NCBI GenBank assembly: GCA_965222125.1
Contig: CBDCTC010000006.1
Coordinates: 1,240,001 to 1,304,000, forward strand
Direction of reading: 5' to 3'
DNA from: CAZENU01 sp965222125
Lineage (GTDB): Bacteria; Chloroflexota; Dehalococcoidia; Lucifugimonadales; CAZENU01
Length of the DNA: 64,000 bases
Shown: piece by piece, positions 16,179 through 24,550 of the stretch
Numbering within the stretch: position 1 is the stretch's first letter
Layout of the letters: the number at the start of each line of letters is the position of its first letter
The notes under the pieces: generated by a model
What the model saw: the letters and a program-made list of their open reading frames with translations, nothing else
Told to the model about the DNA's origin: nothing
Database searches by the model: none
Translations under genes and position numbers: made by a program

Positions 16179-16690
16179 AGGTGCTGCAAGAGGGCAATTT
16201 ACGATTCACCTTCGACGGTGAGGTGCGGGCGTGGAAGTTCGACGACGAGGCTCATGGCTTGTCCCACTGCATGAAGGCCGTGGATTTCATCGTCGAATTT
16301 CATGACCGATATCTTTTCCTCGAGATTAAGAACCCCCAACATCCCGATGCGCCTCAACAGAGCCGGGACGAATTCATGGGGATGTTTTTGGGGGGGGGCA
16401 AACTGGACGACGACCTGAAGTACAAGTACAGGGACTCTTTCCTCTACGAATGGGCGGCCGGAAGGTCGGACAAGCCCGTCCACTACCTCGTTCTGATTGC
16501 CGATGACGCACTGACCGACCCGGAATTGACGTTTCGGACGGACGCGCTTGCAAGAACGTTGCCCGTAAGAGGCCCGCAATCAGGGGCGTGGGCTCGACGG
16601 ATTGTCGAGCATTGCGTCGTTTTCAACGTCGAGTCCTGGAAACGCACGATGCCCCAATACCCGCTCGACCGGCTGCCTCCTCCCCGCTAA
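16175..16690 (+). CDS. Small protein with PD-(D/E)xK-like motif, partner of the ATPase
   Basis: 171 residues from a GTG start that overlaps the ATPase stop (GTGA). I do not recognise a named family. The segment KAVDFIVEFHDRYLFLEIKN contains a D followed about 14 residues later by ExK, the spacing of PD-(D/E)xK nuclease cores. The C-terminal half has a strand-rich stretch (VHYLVLIADD) and ends Pro-rich (LDRLPPPR). With its coupled AAA15-type ATPase it would form a toxin/effector plus sensor pair. Other readings are a structural adaptor or an inactive nuclease fold. Confidence 0.7.
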   Translation: MKVLQEGNLRFTFDGEVRAWKFDDEAHGLSHCMKAVDFIVEFHDRYLFLEIKNPQHPDAPQQSRDEFMGMFLGGGKLDDDLKYKYRDSFLYEWAAGRSDKPVHYLVLIADDALTDPELTFRTDALARTLPVRGPQSGAWARRIVEHCVVFNVESWKRTMPQYPLDRLPPPR

Positions 16691-16791
16691 CGCACGACAA
16701 GACCGCCCTCAGGCGGGAGCCGCGCACCCTTTCCCGACGACTCGATCAGTGCAGACGGCGGAGGCGGCGGGTACGCCCAGGTGTACCTGAG

Positions 16792-17268
16792 CTAGACGGC
16801 CGTGACGCCAGGAGGCGCCGGCGGCCTCTCTATGAACTCCAGCCAATTGCCCTCCGGGTCCTGCAGGTAGCACGCCTTGCGCGCCCACGGGTACTCCGCG
16901 TTCTCCCGCAGGAACGGCTTGTTGACGAACCTGATGCCCCTGGCGGTCATGTCCTCGTAGAAGGCGTCCAGGTCGTCGACGATGACGCCGATGTGGATGC
17001 CGCCTATCGTGTTGCGGTCGGTCGTGTGCATGGTATCGCCCGGCGGGTTGAGGTAGTGCACCAGCTCGACGGCGTGTCTCATGTCGCCGTTGCTCAGATA
17101 GATCACGTGGAGCTTGGCGTCCTTGTACCCGACCAGCTGGTCCGCCAACTCACCCTCGAGAATCTGGTTCCGCTCCTCCTCGAGCCCGAGCAGGTCCCTG
17201 TAGAAGGCCAGGGACTTCTCCATGTCCTGAACGACGATGCCCGTGTGGTTGAACCACTCTACCTTCAT
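16792..17268 (-). CDS. VOC family protein (glyoxalase/dioxygenase superfamily)
   Basis: 158-residue vicinal-oxygen-chelate protein with two beta-alpha-beta-beta-beta modules. Likely metal ligands are the His in WFNHTGIVV (module 1), the Glu in AVELVHYL, the His in GGIHIGVIV (module 2), and the Glu in NWLEFIE. Such proteins act as lactoylglutathione lyases, methylmalonyl-CoA epimerases or ring-cleavage enzymes, and I cannot fix the substrate. A clear AAGGAGG ribosome site precedes the ATG. It is a single gene between the ATPase cassette and valS. Confidence 0.88.
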   Translation of the reverse strand: MKVEWFNHTGIVVQDMEKSLAFYRDLLGLEEERNQILEGELADQLVGYKDAKLHVIYLSNGDMRHAVELVHYLNPPGDTMHTTDRNTIGGIHIGVIVDDLDAFYEDMTARGIRFVNKPFLRENAEYPWARKACYLQDPEGNWLEFIERPPAPPGVTAV

Positions 17269-17342
17269 GCGCGCCTCCTTATGATTGCGATGATTGCGCC
17301 AAGTCTAGCCGATGCCCCGCGTCGCGCGCGGCCGGTACCTGG

Positions 17343-20033
17343 CTAGCCCAGGTGCGCCAGCGTCTCCAGCACGCGAGCGTGCCGGTCCTCCATCCCGTCC
17401 AACCTCCCTCGTTCCCGCTCCACCACCTCCTCGGGCGCCCGAGAAAGGAACTTCTCGTCCTTCAGGCGGGAGGCTAGGCGGCCGCGGTTCGAGTCGATCT
17501 GCTCGAGCTCGCTCGTCAGACGCGCTCGTTCCTGCTCCACGTCGACCAGGCCCTCGAGCGGCACCGTGACCGTGCCGCTCCCGAGCACCAGGGACACCCG
17601 CTGCCCAGCCCCGGCCGGGCCGTCGCCGTCGTCCGAGCCCAGGACCAGCGGATCGATCTGTGCCAGGGTTCTGATGGCTTTGGACTCCGATTCGATCACG
17701 TGTCCAACCTCCGGCGCGTCCACGATCGCGGCGACGCTCTCGTTGGGCCGGATCCTGAACTCGGCGCGGAGGTTGCGCACCGCCCGGACGATCTCGATCA
17801 CAGCGGCCATGGCCGACTCGGCGTCCTCGTCGAGCAGGGCCTCGTCCCGGACCGGGTAGGACGCGACGATCAGAGAGTCCGGCCTTCCGGCCTCTTCGGG
17901 AAGGCGCTGGACCAGATTCTGCCAGACCTCCTCCGTGATGAAGGGCATGAACGGATGCAGCAGCCTCAGCAGCCGCTCCAACACGTAGGCGAGCACCGGC
18001 AGCGGCGTCTCGTCGCCCTCCCGAATGCGTATCTTGGCGGTCTCGAGGTACCAGTCGCAGTACTCGCCCCACAGGAAGTCGTGGACGACGCGCTGCGCCT
18101 CGCCGAACTGGTACTCCTCCATGTGGGTCTGCACCTGGCCCGCTACGCGATTGAGCCGGCTGAGCGCCCACCGGTCCTCGACGTGCTCCGGCGCGGGCGG
18201 CCACTGCCAACCCGACGCATCGACCGTGCGCGCGTCGACCGCGCGGTCGATGTTGCCGATCACGAAGCGTGACGCGTTCCACAGCTTGTTCGCGAAGTTG
18301 CGGCTGGCCTCCATCTTCTGCTCGTTGAGGCGCATGTCGTTCCCGGGCGAGTTGCCACTCGTCAGCGCGAACCGGAGCGCGTCGGCGCCGTACAGGTCGA
18401 TCAGCTCCAGCGGGTCCATCACGTTGCCCCTGGACTTGCTCATCTTGACGCCCTCGGGGTCTCGTATCAGGCCGTGCAGGTACACGGTGTCGAAGGGTAT
18501 CTCCGAGGTGTTCTTGAGGCCCATCATTATCATGCGGGCGACCCAGAAGAACAGGATGTCGTGGCCCGTCTCCAGGTCGCTGCCGGGGTAGAAGTAGCTC
18601 AGGTCCTCGGTGTCGTCGGGCCAGCCGAGAGTCGAGTGCGGCCACAGCGCGGAGCTGAACCAGGTGTCGAGCACGTCCGGGTCTCTCGTCAGCGACGACG
18701 AGCCGCATTCGGAACACGCGTCCGGGTCAGTGTGGTCGACCGTGATCCCGTCGCAGTCGCCGCAGTACCAGACGGGGATCCGGTGCCCCCACCAGAGCTG
18801 GCGGCTGATGCACCAGTCGCGGATGTTCTCCATCCAGTTGTAGTAGACCTTGGAGCAGCGCTCCGGGACGATCCTGATCGCGCCGTTCCGAACGGCCTCG
18901 ATGGCTGGCTCCGCAATCGGCGCCATCCTCATGTACCACTGCTTCGACACGATGGGCTCCACGATCTCGTCGCACCGGTCGCAATGGCCCACGGCGTGGC
19001 TGTAGGGGTCGACCTTCTCCAGCAGGCCGTCCCGCTCCAGATCCTCGACGATCTCGGTCCTGACGGCGAGCCTGTCCTTGCCCTCGTACGGGCCGGCGTT
19101 CTCGTTCATCGTGCCGTCGAGGTTCATCACGTTGACGATGTCGAGGCCGTGGCGCTGGCCGATCTCGAAGTCGTTGTGGTCGTGGCCGGGGGTCACCTTG
19201 AGGGCGCCTGTCCCGAACTCGGTGTCCACGGTGTCGTCGGCGATCACGGGCAGAACGCGGCCCAGCACCGGCAGCACGGCGGTACGGCCGACCAGGTGGG
19301 AGTACCTGTCGTCGTTCGGGTTCACGGCTACCGCCGTGTCGCCAAGCAGCGTCTCCGGCCTGGTCGTCGCTATCGTCAGGTGGTCGTCGGAGTCCTGGAG
19401 CCGGTACCGCAGGTGGTAGAGCCCGGAGCCCTCCTCGCGGTGCCTGACCTCCAGGTCGGAAAGAGCCGTCGAGCAGCGCGGGCACCAGTTGACTATCCGC
19501 TCGCCGCGGTAGATGAGCCCTTCGCGGTACAGATTGACGAACGTGGTGCGCACCGCCTTGCTGGGGCCCTCGTCCAGGGTGAAGCTTCGGCGCGTCCAGT
19601 CGCACGACGCCCCCAGGCGCTTGATCTGCTCGTAGATCCGATCGCCGTACTGGTCGACCCACTCCCAGACCAGATCGACGAACGCCTGTCGGCCCAGGTC
19701 GTGCCTCGTCCTGTCGTCCGAGGCGAGCTGCCGCTCGACCACCACCTGGGTCGCTATGCCGGCGTGGTCGGTGCCGGGCAGGTAGAGGGTCGGGTCGCCG
19801 ATCATCCGGTGCCAGCGGACCATCAGGTCCTCCAGCGCCATGGTCAGCGCGTGCCCCATGTGGAGCTCGCCCGTCACGTTCGGGGGCGGCATGATGACGA
19901 CGTAGGGCTTCTTCGAGCGGTCGATGACGGGCGTGAAGTACCCGCCGCGCACCCAGAAGTCGTAGACGCGCTGCTCCACGAACTTGGGGTCGTACGCCTT
20001 TGTCATGTCCGAGGTCGATGCGGTCTGCACCAT
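17343..20033 (-). CDS. valS: Valine--tRNA ligase
   Basis: Class I synthetase charging tRNA-Val, 896 residues as expected. The HIGH-type motif is PPPNVTGELHMGHAL, the CP1 editing domain follows (about 200-345), then the KMSKS motif (GVKMSKSRGNV), the anticodon-binding domain, and the C-terminal coiled-coil arm (about 825-896) that marks ValS rather than IleS. The start MVQTASTSDMTKAYDPK is preceded by GAAGGACGG. An internal Met10 is an alternative start. I see no T-box leader in the 110 bases before it. Confidence 0.97.
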   Translation of the reverse strand: MVQTASTSDMTKAYDPKFVEQRVYDFWVRGGYFTPVIDRSKKPYVVIMPPPNVTGELHMGHALTMALEDLMVRWHRMIGDPTLYLPGTDHAGIATQVVVERQLASDDRTRHDLGRQAFVDLVWEWVDQYGDRIYEQIKRLGASCDWTRRSFTLDEGPSKAVRTTFVNLYREGLIYRGERIVNWCPRCSTALSDLEVRHREEGSGLYHLRYRLQDSDDHLTIATTRPETLLGDTAVAVNPNDDRYSHLVGRTAVLPVLGRVLPVIADDTVDTEFGTGALKVTPGHDHNDFEIGQRHGLDIVNVMNLDGTMNENAGPYEGKDRLAVRTEIVEDLERDGLLEKVDPYSHAVGHCDRCDEIVEPIVSKQWYMRMAPIAEPAIEAVRNGAIRIVPERCSKVYYNWMENIRDWCISRQLWWGHRIPVWYCGDCDGITVDHTDPDACSECGSSSLTRDPDVLDTWFSSALWPHSTLGWPDDTEDLSYFYPGSDLETGHDILFFWVARMIMMGLKNTSEIPFDTVYLHGLIRDPEGVKMSKSRGNVMDPLELIDLYGADALRFALTSGNSPGNDMRLNEQKMEASRNFANKLWNASRFVIGNIDRAVDARTVDASGWQWPPAPEHVEDRWALSRLNRVAGQVQTHMEEYQFGEAQRVVHDFLWGEYCDWYLETAKIRIREGDETPLPVLAYVLERLLRLLHPFMPFITEEVWQNLVQRLPEEAGRPDSLIVASYPVRDEALLDEDAESAMAAVIEIVRAVRNLRAEFRIRPNESVAAIVDAPEVGHVIESESKAIRTLAQIDPLVLGSDDGDGPAGAGQRVSLVLGSGTVTVPLEGLVDVEQERARLTSELEQIDSNRGRLASRLKDEKFLSRAPEEVVERERGRLDGMEDRHARVLETLAHLG

Positions 20034-20144
20034 TGGCCGTCCTTCGTTGCGCGGCCTTCAGCCGCGTCGGTCAGCAGGCATTCTATGGGCAGCTACGAAA
20101 TTCGTCAACGAGCGCGCCGGTGCGGCGGAACGCCGTCCAGCCCT

Positions 20145-21344
20145 CTATCCGAGCAGCTCGACGACCCGGTCGAGGATTCGGTTGCCCACGTCGTACTTGG
20201 ACATGAGGCCAAGCTCTTCCATGCGGCCTTCGCGGTCGATCAGCACCACCTCGTTCGTGTCGGTCTCGAAGCCGCTGCCCTCGGCCGTGACGTCGTTGGC
20301 CGCTATCAGGTCGAGTCCCTTGGGAGCGAGCTTGGCCCGCGCGTTGACCAGGAGGTCGTCGGTCTCGGCGGCGAAGCCCACCTTGACCAGCCCGTCGCCC
20401 GGGACGGCCGCGATCACGTCCGGCGTCTTGACGAGGTCCACCACCATGCGGTCGGAATCGCCCTTCTTGATCTTGGCGGCCGCGGCCTCGGCGGGCCGCC
20501 AGTCGGAGACGGCTGCCGCCATGACGAGCGCGTCGGCATCGCCGCACTGCTCCGTCAGCGCCTCGAGCATCTCCTGGGCGGAGGCGACGCTGACGACGCG
20601 GGCGCCGACCGGGTCGGGCAGGTCGTTGGGCGCCGCGACGACGACGGTGTCCGCTCCCCGGTCCCGTGCGGCCTCGGCGACCGCGTAGCCCATCTTGCCC
20701 GAGGAGCGATTCGAGATGAACCGGACGGGGTCCAACGCCTCTCTAGTGCCTCCGGCGCTGACGACGACCTTCCTGCCAGCGAGGTCGCCGCCCCTCCCCA
20801 GAACCCACCGGACGTGGCCCACGATCTCCGGGACCTCGATCATGCGTCCCACGCCCGTGAGCCCGGACGCGAGGCGCCCCTCGGCCGGGCCCGCGATCAC
20901 TACGCCCCGCGACCGCAGCGTCTCCACGTTCCGCGCCGTGGCAGGATGCTCGTACATGTGTCCGTCCATCGCGGGGCAGACGATCACAGGCGCCGCGGTC
21001 GCCAGCACGGTGGTCGTCAGCGGATCGTCCGCGAGTCCGAGCGCCATCCTGGCGATGGTGTTCGCCGTGGCCGGAGCGACGACGACAACGTCCGCGCGCT
21101 CAGCGACGGCGACGTGCTCGATCGAGTCGTTCGACGAGGGGTCGAAGACGTCGGTCAGCACCGGCCGGTGGGTGATGCTGCGGAACGCCAGCGGAGTGGC
21201 GAACCTGGTGGCGCTCTCGGTCATCAGCACGTCGACGAGCGCGCCCGCCTGGGTGAGCTTGCTGGCCAGGTCGACGGCCTTGTGGCAGGCGATGCTGCCG
21301 GTGACTCCGAGGACTACGTGTCTGCCGTCGAGCGGTCGTGGCAT
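20145..21344 (-). CDS. coaBC: Bifunctional phosphopantothenoylcysteine decarboxylase/synthetase
   Basis: Two consecutive steps of coenzyme A synthesis: CTP-dependent coupling of cysteine to 4'-phosphopantothenate (CoaB, C-terminal) and FMN-dependent decarboxylation (CoaC, N-terminal). 399 residues from ATG 21344 behind AGGAAGGGA. CoaC motifs are GVTGSIACHKAVDL and CPAMDGHMYEHP, with Asp in place of the Asn of the usual PAMN motif. CoaB motifs are VRFISNRSSGKMGYA and AAAKIKKGD. The frame stays open far upstream into the DUF3574 gene with no stop codon, but the ribosome site and family length place the start here. Confidence 0.95.
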   Translation of the reverse strand: MPRPLDGRHVVLGVTGSIACHKAVDLASKLTQAGALVDVLMTESATRFATPLAFRSITHRPVLTDVFDPSSNDSIEHVAVAERADVVVVAPATANTIARMALGLADDPLTTTVLATAAPVIVCPAMDGHMYEHPATARNVETLRSRGVVIAGPAEGRLASGLTGVGRMIEVPEIVGHVRWVLGRGGDLAGRKVVVSAGGTREALDPVRFISNRSSGKMGYAVAEAARDRGADTVVVAAPNDLPDPVGARVVSVASAQEMLEALTEQCGDADALVMAAAVSDWRPAEAAAAKIKKGDSDRMVVDLVKTPDVIAAVPGDGLVKVGFAAETDDLLVNARAKLAPKGLDLIAANDVTAEGSGFETDTNEVVLIDREGRMEELGLMSKYDVGNRILDRVVELLG

Positions 21345-21479
21345 CCTGAGGTCCCTTCCTTTCGTGGTAAAGGCCGATGCCGGACAGCGTTCTCGAAACG
21401 CCATCCTCCAACAATGATACTCGGTTTGGCGTGGGTGTGTCTCCGCACCCCTTCCGGCCGCCGTCGGTAGGCCCGGGGA

Positions 21480-21895
21480 GCCGACGCAGGCGTCGTACAC
21501 GACCTTGAGAACGGACTCCTGGCCGAACCGGCGCTTGTACTCGCCCGTGACCTCGTCGATCAGGCGCATCTCGCCGCCGCCCGGCGGCGCCAGGATGACG
21601 AGCAGCTTGGAGCGCCCCCTGCCGATCAGTCCTTCCGAGTCGCGCCACTGGCCCCGAGCGTCGAGCACGGTCAGACCGTCGGGGAACCGGGGCGTCACCG
21701 CATCGCCGAGGAAGGCGTCCCACGCGGCGTCGTCCACGATCTCGCCGGACTGGTTGCTGCGGCCATGAAGAGCTCGTACTTCACCCACGGGTCTGTCCCG
21801 TCGGGACAGGCCTGCGAAACAGGCGCGTCGGTATCGACGCACGCGGCCGCGACCATGACTGCAACCGCCGTGAAGACCAACACCACAATCCGCAT
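21480..21895 (-). pseudogene. DUF3574 lipoprotein, broken by a single-base deletion
   Basis: ATG 21895 opens MRIVVLVFTAVAVMVAAAC, a lipoprotein-type signal, followed by PDGTDPWVKYELFM. At about 21763 the reading frame shifts. The family sequence continues one frame over as GRSNQSGEIVDDAAWDAFLG, then VTPRFPDGLTVLDARGQWRD and RFGQESVLKVVYDACVG, which is clearly DUF3574. Restoring one G (ATGGCC to ATGGGCC) repairs the gene. After the repair no stop codon occurs before coaBC, so the C-terminus is also abnormal. Either the gene is decaying or the assembly has an indel in a G/C run. Confidence 0.78.
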
Positions 21896-22008
21896 CGAAT
21901 CGGCCTCCCACGACGTTCTCCGGGCGCGGCCGGAGTCGTGTAAGAGTCTACCGGATGGCCCCGCACGATGCCCGGCCCAGGCCGGTTTTCCGCTACCGTT
22001 TCGGTCGG

Positions 22009-22038
22009 TTGACATGGCCGCCACCCATGCCCTAGACT
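22009..22038 (+). promoter_or_regulatory. groESL promoter
   Basis: TTGACA (22009-22014) is followed after 18 bases by TAGACT (22033-22038). The start of transcription would fall at about 22044, at the left edge of the CIRCE-like inverted repeat. Confidence 0.65.
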
Positions 22039-22042
22039 GGTT

Positions 22043-22069
22043 CTGGCAGTTGAGGCAATCGACTGCTAA
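22043..22069 (+). promoter_or_regulatory. CIRCE-like HrcA operator
   Basis: ctggcagtt (22043-22051), 9-base spacer, gactgctaa (22061-22069). The right arm matches 8 of 9 bases of the CIRCE half-site GAGTGCTAA and the spacer has the canonical length. The left arm is degenerate (5 of 9). It lies right at the predicted transcription start of groESL, where HrcA normally binds, and hrcA itself is 2.5 kb downstream. Confidence 0.55.
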
Positions 22070-22112
22070 CGGAAACAGTCACGTATGTCGAAGCTACAGT
22101 AGGAGGTGCGAT

Positions 22113-22418
22113 TTGGCGACAGAGACGAAGGTCACTTTCAAGCCGGTGGGAAATCGGATCGTTGTCGAGCCCTTGGACGAAGAGTCGGAGGTGAGCTCCG
22201 GCGGGATATACATCCCCGACACGGCCAAGGAGCGGCCGCAGTCCGGTAAGGTCGTTGCGGTCGGCCCCGGCAAGCTGACGGAGGACGGCAAGAGGCTGCC
22301 CGTGGAGGTCTGCGTCGGCGACATCGTCGTCTACTCCAAGTACGGCGGAACGGAGTACAAGGAGGGCGACACCGAGTACCTGGTGCTCCGCGACGACGAC
22401 ATCCTGTTCACGAGATAG
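22113..22418 (+). CDS. groES: Co-chaperonin GroES
   Basis: 101-residue GroES, which caps the GroEL chamber in the cytosol. It starts at TTG 22113 behind AGGAGG (LATETKVTFKPVGNR). The family blocks are NRIVVEPLDEE, SSGGIYIPDTAKERPQ for the mobile loop (with IYIPD in place of the usual IVLP), GKVVAVGPG and the C-terminal VLRDDDILFTR. The next gene, groEL, begins 55 bases later with its own strong ribosome site. A CIRCE-like operator upstream suggests heat-shock control by HrcA. Confidence 0.97.
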   Translation: MATETKVTFKPVGNRIVVEPLDEESEVSSGGIYIPDTAKERPQSGKVVAVGPGKLTEDGKRLPVEVCVGDIVVYSKYGGTEYKEGDTEYLVLRDDDILFTR

Positions 22419-22473
22419 GGTCCCGGCGGCAGACGTACACACATCATCACACCAACATTTCAGGAGGACTTAA

Positions 22474-24084
22474 GTGCCAAAGCAGTTGAGTTTCGGAGAA
22501 GAGGCTAGGGCGGCGATGAAGCGGGGGATCGACACGATGGCCAACACGGTCGGCGTGACGCTGGGGCCCAGGGGCCGCAACGTCGTGCTCGACAAGAAGT
22601 TCGGGCCTCCGCAGGTATGCAGCGACGGCGTGACTATCGCCAAGGAGATTGAGCTGGAGGACGCCTACGAGAACATGGGCGCCCAGCTTCTCAAAGAGGC
22701 GGCCAGCAAGACGAACGACGTTGCCGGTGACGGCACGACGACTGCGACGGTCCTGTCGCAGTCGATAATCCACGAGGGCTTCAAGAACATCGCGGCCGGC
22801 GCGAACCCGATGGCCCTCAAGCGAGGCATCGACAAGGCGGTGGTGGCGCTCCGCGACGCCGTCGAGCAGATGGCGACGACCGTCGAGGGCAAGGACAGGG
22901 TCGCCCAGGTCGCATCGCTGTCGGCCCACGACGAGGAGATGGGCTCCCTGATCGCCGACGTGATGGAGAAGGTCGGCAAGGACGGCGTGATCACCGTCGA
23001 GGAGTCGAAGGGCATCAGCTTCGAGCAGGAGTTCGTAGAGGGGATGCAGATCGACCGCGGCTACATCTCGCCCTACTTCGTCACCAACCACGAGCGGATG
23101 GAGACGGACATCGAGAACCCGTACATCCTGATCACCGACAAGAAGCTCTCGGCCGTCTCGGACCTGTTGCCCGCGCTGGAGAAGATTCTCCAGGTCGGCA
23201 AGAACGTGGTCGTCGTGGCCGAGGACATCGAGGGCGAGGCCCTCGCGACCCTGGTGGTCAACAAGCTCCGCGGCACGCTCAACGTGCTTGCGATCAAGGC
23301 CCCGGGATTCGGCGACCGCCGCAAGGAGATGCTCCAGGACATGGCCATCCTGACGGGCGGCAGTGTCATCAGCGAGGAGATCGGGCGCAAGCTCGACTCC
23401 GTATCCGTCGAGGATCTGGGCAGCGCTCGGCGAGTGATCGCCAGCAAGGAAGACACGACCTTCGTCGACGGCGCCGGCGCCGAGGACGCCATACAAGGCC
23501 GGATCAACCAGATCAAGGCCCAGATCGAGGACACCACCTCGGACTACGATCGTGAGAAGCTCCAGGAGCGCATGGCCAAGCTGTCCGGCGGCGTCGCCAT
23601 CATGAAGGTCGGCGCGGCGACCGAGATCGAGCTCAAGGAGAAGAAGCAGCGGCTGGAGGACGCCCTGTCGGCGACCCGGGCCGCAGTCGAGGAGGGTATC
23701 GTTCCCGGAGGCGGGGTCACCCTCGTCCGGTCGCAGTCGGCCCTCGACGCTCTCGATGTGGCAGACGACGAGAAGACGGGCGTCGAGATCATGCGGCGCG
23801 CCCTCGACGCACCGCTCAAGCTGATCGCGGAGAACACCGGCATTTCGGGCGAAGTGATCCTGTCCGAGACCAAGAAGACGGAAGGCGACTGGGGATACGA
23901 CGCCGAGACGGGCGACTTCACCCACCTGCTCGAGCGAGGGATCATGGACCCGGCCAAGGTGACACGCGCGGCCATCGAGAACGCGGCCAGCGTCGCATCG
24001 ATGGTCATCACGACGGAGTCGCTGATCACGGACGTCAAGGAGGATACTCCTGCGATGCCCGCGGCCCCGCCGATGGACTACTAG
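22474..24084 (+). CDS. groEL: Chaperonin GroEL
   Basis: 536-residue 60-kDa chaperonin that folds proteins in an ATP-driven double ring. It starts at GTG 22474 behind AGGAGGACTTAA. Recognisable blocks are GVTLGPRGRNVVLDKKFG, NDVAGDGTTTATVL for ATP binding, and GGVTLVRSQSALDAL near the equatorial hinge. The C-terminus ends PAMPAAPPMDY instead of the common Gly-Gly-Met repeat, as in some other lineages. A strong intrinsic terminator follows 21 bases after the stop. Confidence 0.98.
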   Translation: MPKQLSFGEEARAAMKRGIDTMANTVGVTLGPRGRNVVLDKKFGPPQVCSDGVTIAKEIELEDAYENMGAQLLKEAASKTNDVAGDGTTTATVLSQSIIHEGFKNIAAGANPMALKRGIDKAVVALRDAVEQMATTVEGKDRVAQVASLSAHDEEMGSLIADVMEKVGKDGVITVEESKGISFEQEFVEGMQIDRGYISPYFVTNHERMETDIENPYILITDKKLSAVSDLLPALEKILQVGKNVVVVAEDIEGEALATLVVNKLRGTLNVLAIKAPGFGDRRKEMLQDMAILTGGSVISEEIGRKLDSVSVEDLGSARRVIASKEDTTFVDGAGAEDAIQGRINQIKAQIEDTTSDYDREKLQERMAKLSGGVAIMKVGAATEIELKEKKQRLEDALSATRAAVEEGIVPGGGVTLVRSQSALDALDVADDEKTGVEIMRRALDAPLKLIAENTGISGEVILSETKKTEGDWGYDAETGDFTHLLERGIMDPAKVTRAAIENAASVASMVITTESLITDVKEDTPAMPAAPPMDY

Positions 24085-24104
24085 GCACAACCGACCGAAT
24101 CGTT

Positions 24105-24134
24105 AAGAGGGCCCCGTTCGCGGGGCCCTCTTTC
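24105..24134 (+). terminator. Rho-independent terminator of groESL
   Basis: An 11-bp perfect stem, agagggccccg with cggggccctct, is closed by a stable TTCG tetraloop (24117-24120) and followed by a short T-rich tail. It lies 21 bases after the groEL stop. Confidence 0.9.
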
Positions 24135-24477
24135 ATTCCAGGCGTCCGGAGCCGGAGTCGGCCAAAATCCCTCGGCCGGCCCACCAGGTCGGGACCCGCT
24201 CCGGGCCGTTTGGATGCTGTCCCAAACTGGTAGGCACTACTCATCCGTCATTCCCGCGCAGGGAGACCTTTGCACAACCGTCATTCCCGCTGCACAACCG
24301 TCATTCCCGCGCAGGCGGGAATCCAGGATTGGGGGTTCCCCGCCAGGAATGCTAGCCATCTCCGCCACGCTGTCTCCCACAGGGGGAGTTACGCAAAGGT
24401 CTCCGCAGGCGGGAATCTAGGGGTGGGGGTGGAGCGCCGCCTGCTAATCCGGGACAGGTTCGGCCGTTTGACGGGTC
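24135..24477. repeat. Intergenic region with three dispersed-repeat half-sites
   Basis: No gene is apparent. The 13-mer ccgtcattcccgc occurs at 24245, 24278 and 24298. The last copy completes a palindrome, gcgcaggcgggaatccagg. A second arm-like fragment (cgcaggcgggaatctagg) appears near 24404-24421. Confidence 0.7.
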
Positions 24478-24506
24478 TTGACCTGCCTTCGGGTTACTGC
24501 TAGATT
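24478..24506 (+). promoter_or_regulatory. hrcA promoter
   Basis: TTGACC (24478-24483), 17-base spacer, TAGATT (24501-24506). The -10 has the same TAGANT form as the groES promoter. I see no CIRCE repeat here, so hrcA does not appear to be autoregulated through that site. Confidence 0.55.
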
Positions 24507-24550
24507 CCAGTCAGGGAGGGCGTTGCTCCCGCCGCCTGGAGGATATGGAC

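Noticed and set aside
18474..21470. 998-codon plus-strand ORF opposite valS and coaBC
   Set aside because: Composition is that of a GC-rich antisense shadow; valS and coaBC on the other strand have unambiguous motifs over the whole length.
22447..24090. 547-codon minus-strand ORF opposite groEL
   Set aside because: Antisense shadow of groEL, rich in Arg, Leu and Asp with no recognisable domain.
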